Assembly (NCBI GenBank): GCA_002299915.1
Contig: DBOG01000048.1
Span: 1 to 33,224, forward strand
DNA length: 33,224 nucleotides
From: Proteobacteria bacterium UBA652
Lineage (GTDB): Bacteria > Pseudomonadota > Gammaproteobacteria > Nitrosococcales > Methylophagaceae
Direction: 5' to 3'
The translations under genes and the position numbers were made by a program. The notes beneath the pieces are model-generated. The model saw only the letters and a list, made by a program, of their open reading frames with translations, was not told the origin of the DNA and made no database searches. Within the stretch, counting starts at the first letter, position 1. Every line of letters begins with the position of its first letter. Below are positions 30,523 to 33,224 of the stretch, piece by piece.

Positions 30523-32145
30523 CTAACCTAGCGCCTTATTAATCGCACAGATAACATCATTAATGTCAACGGAGCCACCACTTTCATCGCAATCGGCACC
30601 ATTAACGGCCACACCACCACTCAACACTAAATTAATGGTGAAAATAACGTCCGAAATATCAACATCCCCATCGCCATCACTGTCCCCCGCCACAATAATC
30701 ACTTGCGGAATATCAACCTTAAACACATGTACCGCACCTGAGCTTGCGGCATCTTCATTTCGGTTTGCCATCGTACTATTAATATCGCTATCTTCCCATG
30801 GCTCGCCGATCACTCCGACATCATTCTCAATGGCAACACTAGCACCAAACAAATCTAAGCCCGTTGATGGTTCAAAAGACAGAAGAATATCTTGCTGCGC
30901 CCATGCCTGCCCATTGCGAACAAATAGATAGGCCGCTCCTGAACTGGTGTCTGTGTTATCAGCAAAGTTTGCATGGGCATACGCACCAACAATAATCGCA
31001 TTATTAGAAATAGCCACCGATGTACCAAATTTGTCGCTCTCCTCTGCATCTTCAGCCTTCAAATAAGCCTGTTGATGCCAACTCCCGCCAACGCGCTTAA
31101 AAACATAGGCGGCGCCTGCAGAATATGTGTTCTCATCAGAGCCATTGAGCGTGCCATCACTTGCTGCACTACCATCTTCATCAATCGCGCCAACAACGAT
31201 CGAATCACCATCAATATCAACCGCAAAGCCAAATTGATCGGATCCCGCCGCATTAGAGGCTTTTAAATAGGCTTGTTGGCTCCAGCTCGTGGTCGCTGAA
31301 TTTTGTACAAATACATACGCGGCGCCTGCACCAGAAGACTGTTCATTTGGGTTCGCTGCCGTGCTTAAATAGCTGCCATCCTCGTCTGATGCACCCACCA
31401 CAATTGTATGACCACTGATGGCAACATCACCACCAAAAGCATCCACATCTCCTGCCGCATTGGATGCTTTTAAGGTTGAATGTGGGCTCCAAATACTATT
31501 TATATCACGAGTAAACAGATGAACAGCACCTTCTCCAATAGAAAAAAGATCCGGCCCTTCAAAAGGCGCTCCCACAGCAACCGTATCTCCCTCAATCGCC
31601 ACGGAACGACCAAACATCCCGCCAACGCTCAGGATGCTTAGTGATTTTAAATACGCCTGCTGCGTCCATGTCGACCCCGTGCGAGTAAACACATATACTG
31701 CGCCCGCATTTTGTCGGTTATTATTTGATCCTATGCTGCTGCCATCGCTATTAACATCTCCTGCTTCACCCACCGCGCCCACCACCAAGGTATTGCCAGA
31801 AATAGCAACCGATGCGCCAAATAAGTCTTCCTCGTCTGGATTGGAAGCTCTTAAATATGCCTGCTGAGACCAGCTGCCTGCATCGTCACGAACAAACACA
31901 TAAACAGCACCATAATCATGCTCATTAAAACCAAGATAAGGGTCTTCCGTATCTGCATCTTCGTAGGGTGCACCAATAACCAAGGTGTCGCCGTCTATTG
32001 CAACGGTACTCCCAAATTGATCCACCTCTCCTGCATTAAGCGCTTTTAAATACGCCGTTTGAACCGGTGCCGCTTGCGCGAAGGAAGCAAACAATAAAAG
32101 TGCCATTCCACCTAAAAAGAGTCTTGTTTTATCTGTTGTTCTCAT
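30523..32145 (-). CDS. Secreted FG-GAP seven-repeat protein with dockerin-like C-terminus
   Basis: The preferred start is ATG 32145 (AAGGAGA ahead, signal peptide MRTTDKTRLFLGGMALLLFASFAQA); an upstream in-frame ATG at 32169 adds eight residues. The mature protein has seven FG-GAP-like units, each with DxFG-x-x-VAI-x-GD-x-VVGAP and a following GAVYVF strand (first unit DQFGSTVAIDGDTLVIGAP, last DLFGASVAIENDVGVIGEP), which is the number expected for a seven-bladed integrin-type propeller. The last 54 residues are two dockerin-like units, GDSDGDGDVDISDVIF and ESGGSVDINDVIC. Likely extracellular and Ca2+-binding; ligand unknown. Confidence 0.93.
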   Translation of the reverse strand: MRTTDKTRLFLGGMALLLFASFAQAAPVQTAYLKALNAGEVDQFGSTVAIDGDTLVIGAPYEDADTEDPYLGFNEHDYGAVYVFVRDDAGSWSQQAYLRASNPDEEDLFGASVAISGNTLVVGAVGEAGDVNSDGSSIGSNNNRQNAGAVYVFTRTGSTWTQQAYLKSLSILSVGGMFGRSVAIEGDTVAVGAPFEGPDLFSIGEGAVHLFTRDINSIWSPHSTLKASNAAGDVDAFGGDVAISGHTIVVGASDEDGSYLSTAANPNEQSSGAGAAYVFVQNSATTSWSQQAYLKASNAAGSDQFGFAVDIDGDSIVVGAIDEDGSAASDGTLNGSDENTYSAGAAYVFKRVGGSWHQQAYLKAEDAEESDKFGTSVAISNNAIIVGAYAHANFADNTDTSSGAAYLFVRNGQAWAQQDILLSFEPSTGLDLFGASVAIENDVGVIGEPWEDSDINSTMANRNEDAASSGAVHVFKVDIPQVIIVAGDSDGDGDVDISDVIFTINLVLSGGVAVNGADCDESGGSVDINDVICAINKALG

Positions 32146-32168
32146 TATATTCTCCTTTTTCTGCCCCA

Positions 32169-32205
32169 TCTGATGCTTTTTGATTTGCTAATAAAAAGCA
32201 TTAGA
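32169..32205. terminator. Stem-loop after ycaO, possible weak terminator
   Basis: Thirteen pairs (32169-32181 with 32193-32205, one of them G-T) enclose an 11-base loop, starting immediately after the ycaO stop. The stem is A/T-rich and lacks a separate T-run, so it may be a weak terminator or an mRNA-end structure rather than a classical intrinsic terminator. It separates ycaO from the FG-GAP gene, which reads in the same direction. Confidence 0.35.
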
Positions 32206-33224
32206 TTATACATCTATTTTCGCCTGTTGTAGCTTTTTATAGCCTGCGAGTAAGGCTAAATGCCGTTCAAATCCTGATAAGCCTAAACCAGGGCAATGTA
32301 AGCCGTAAAAAACCGTCTCTCCTTCAACCAGTGCGAGACAGGTTTCTACAAGATCCGTGCCAAAAAGTAAGCGCAAACTATCGGTGTAAGCCGCGTAGCT
32401 TCTGTCATCATTCCTTTTAATCTCAAGCAAGACTTGCAGACAACGCAAATAACGCACTCGCTCACCAGATTGTTCGGCATCCGGCAGCGATAAACACCAC
32501 TCCACCCAATCTAACGCTTCCCTCTCTTGCAAGGCGAGGCACAGCATCATTCTGATTTCACCTAGCCGTACCGTTGACCACAACGTATCGGGATCAGGCG
32601 CTAAGCCGATGAAGGGTGCCGCAGGGGTGGCATCATCATAGCCGCCTGCTTCTAGCCGTTCTAATATAGAAGCCCACTGCTTGGCACTTCCTTGTTTGAG
32701 GGTTAAAAAGTCTGCTCGGAATAGCGCGCCTTCATTATTATTTTCCCATTCCAATTCATCCACAGGATAAATGTCCGACATGCCCGGCACGAGGATGCGG
32801 CAAGCATAGACGCTTAGGTGATCATAATCCGCAATATAAATCTCAAATCCCAGATCGTGAATTAACGCACTGAGATAGGCAAACTCTGTTGCCGTGTCTG
32901 CATCATGATTCCAATCTGCAAATTCGTAATCAGGTGTGTTTTTGAAAAAATCGTAGGAAATGAAGCCGCTAGAATCAATAAAATGCATTTCCAAGTTTTG
33001 TGGCGAGGCGATTTCTTGTTGATCAAAAATAGCGGGTTGGAACACATCAAGCTGGTCTAAATCGCGACCTTGTAATAATTCCGTTACTGTCCGCTCTAAT
33101 GCCACTTCAAAACAAGGATGGGCGCCAAATGAGGCAAAGACGGAGCCATCTTTCGGATTTAACAAGGTGACGCTCATCACGGGAAATACCCCGCCCAAAG
33201 AGGCATCGGCAATCCGCAAATGAA
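32206..33224 (-). CDS. ycaO: YcaO, ribosomal protein S12 methylthiotransferase accessory factor (partial, C-terminal)
   Basis: The frame runs off the window end, so only the C-terminal roughly 340 residues are seen; the codon at 33217-33219 is TTG for an internal Leu, not the start. The sequence follows E. coli YcaO closely from memory: RIADASLGGVFPVMSVTLLNPKDG, FGAHPCFEVALERTVTELLQGRDL, HFIDSSGFISYDFF, YIADYDHLSVYACRILVPGMSDIYP and the TPR-like C-terminal part ending GYKKLQQAKIDV. YcaO acts with RimO in methylthiolation of Asp88/89 of uS12. It is upstream of the FG-GAP gene. Confidence 0.93.
   Translation of the reverse strand, partial: HLRIADASLGGVFPVMSVTLLNPKDGSVFASFGAHPCFEVALERTVTELLQGRDLDQLDVFQPAIFDQQEIASPQNLEMHFIDSSGFISYDFFKNTPDYEFADWNHDADTATEFAYLSALIHDLGFEIYIADYDHLSVYACRILVPGMSDIYPVDELEWENNNEGALFRADFLTLKQGSAKQWASILERLEAGGYDDATPAAPFIGLAPDPDTLWSTVRLGEIRMMLCLALQEREALDWVEWCLSLPDAEQSGERVRYLRCLQVLLEIKRNDDRSYAAYTDSLRLLFGTDLVETCLALVEGETVFYGLHCPGLGLSGFERHLALLAGYKKLQQAKIDV

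Noticed and set aside
1..33224. CRISPR arrays, transposases, integrases or phage genes
   Set aside because: No regularly spaced repeats and no recognisable mobile-element protein were found in any frame.

Overview
The window looks like a chromosomal segment of a gammaproteobacterium with moderate GC content. The evidence is the macromolecular-synthesis operon in its gammaproteobacterial form (tsaD divergent from rpsU-yqeY-dnaG-rpoD, then a CAT-anticodon tRNA), plus typical proteobacterial families (YaiI, YehS/DUF1456, VF530/DUF2132, DUF2288, YcaO, YjgN/DUF898). A complete sulfide:quinone oxidoreductase points to sulfide exposure or oxidation. I cannot name the genus. No phage, transposase, CRISPR array or rRNA gene was seen.

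Layout. (1) 1-5394: an intergenic inverted repeat and a doubtful minus-strand ORF, then a tight plus-strand run of mostly small genes: a DUF998-like membrane protein, DUF2288, two small membrane proteins, VF530, YehS, a short PBP4/DacB-type peptidase, two uncharacterised proteins and YaiI. (2) 5449-8251: two secreted proteins with different N-terminal modules (beta-propeller-like and beta-helix) but nearly the same C-terminal dockerin-like tag. The first is followed by a broken copy of the 3' end of tsaD, so this locus has been rearranged. (3) 8248-13934: tsaD, rpsU, yqeY, dnaG, rpoD, tRNA-Ile2 and a strong terminator. (4) 13961-19312: DUF805, an M48 protease paired with DUF898, a possible 36-residue membrane peptide overlapping a HAD phosphatase, a methyltransferase and a PPK2 kinase. 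(5) 19385-26259: a sulfide-linked module. A minus-strand operon (MMPL/RND transporter, LolA-like protein, outer-membrane barrel, SqrR/BigR-type ArsR repressor, DUF2892) diverges from sqr, with a perfect 11-bp inverted repeat lying across both candidate promoters. (6) 26360-32145: a very large secreted RIFT-barrel/lyase-like protein and a seven-repeat FG-GAP protein, both with dockerin-like tags, separated by a small secreted protein. (7) 32206-33224: the C-terminal part of ycaO, cut by the window end.

Two themes stand out. First, an apparently persulfide-responsive repressor shares an operon with an RND/LolA-like/outer-membrane trio, which suggests an envelope transport system induced by sulfide. 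Second, four unrelated exported proteins carry two-repeat dockerin-like C-termini with conserved cysteines. At least one pair has spread by a recombination event that copied flanking housekeeping DNA (the tsaD tail).
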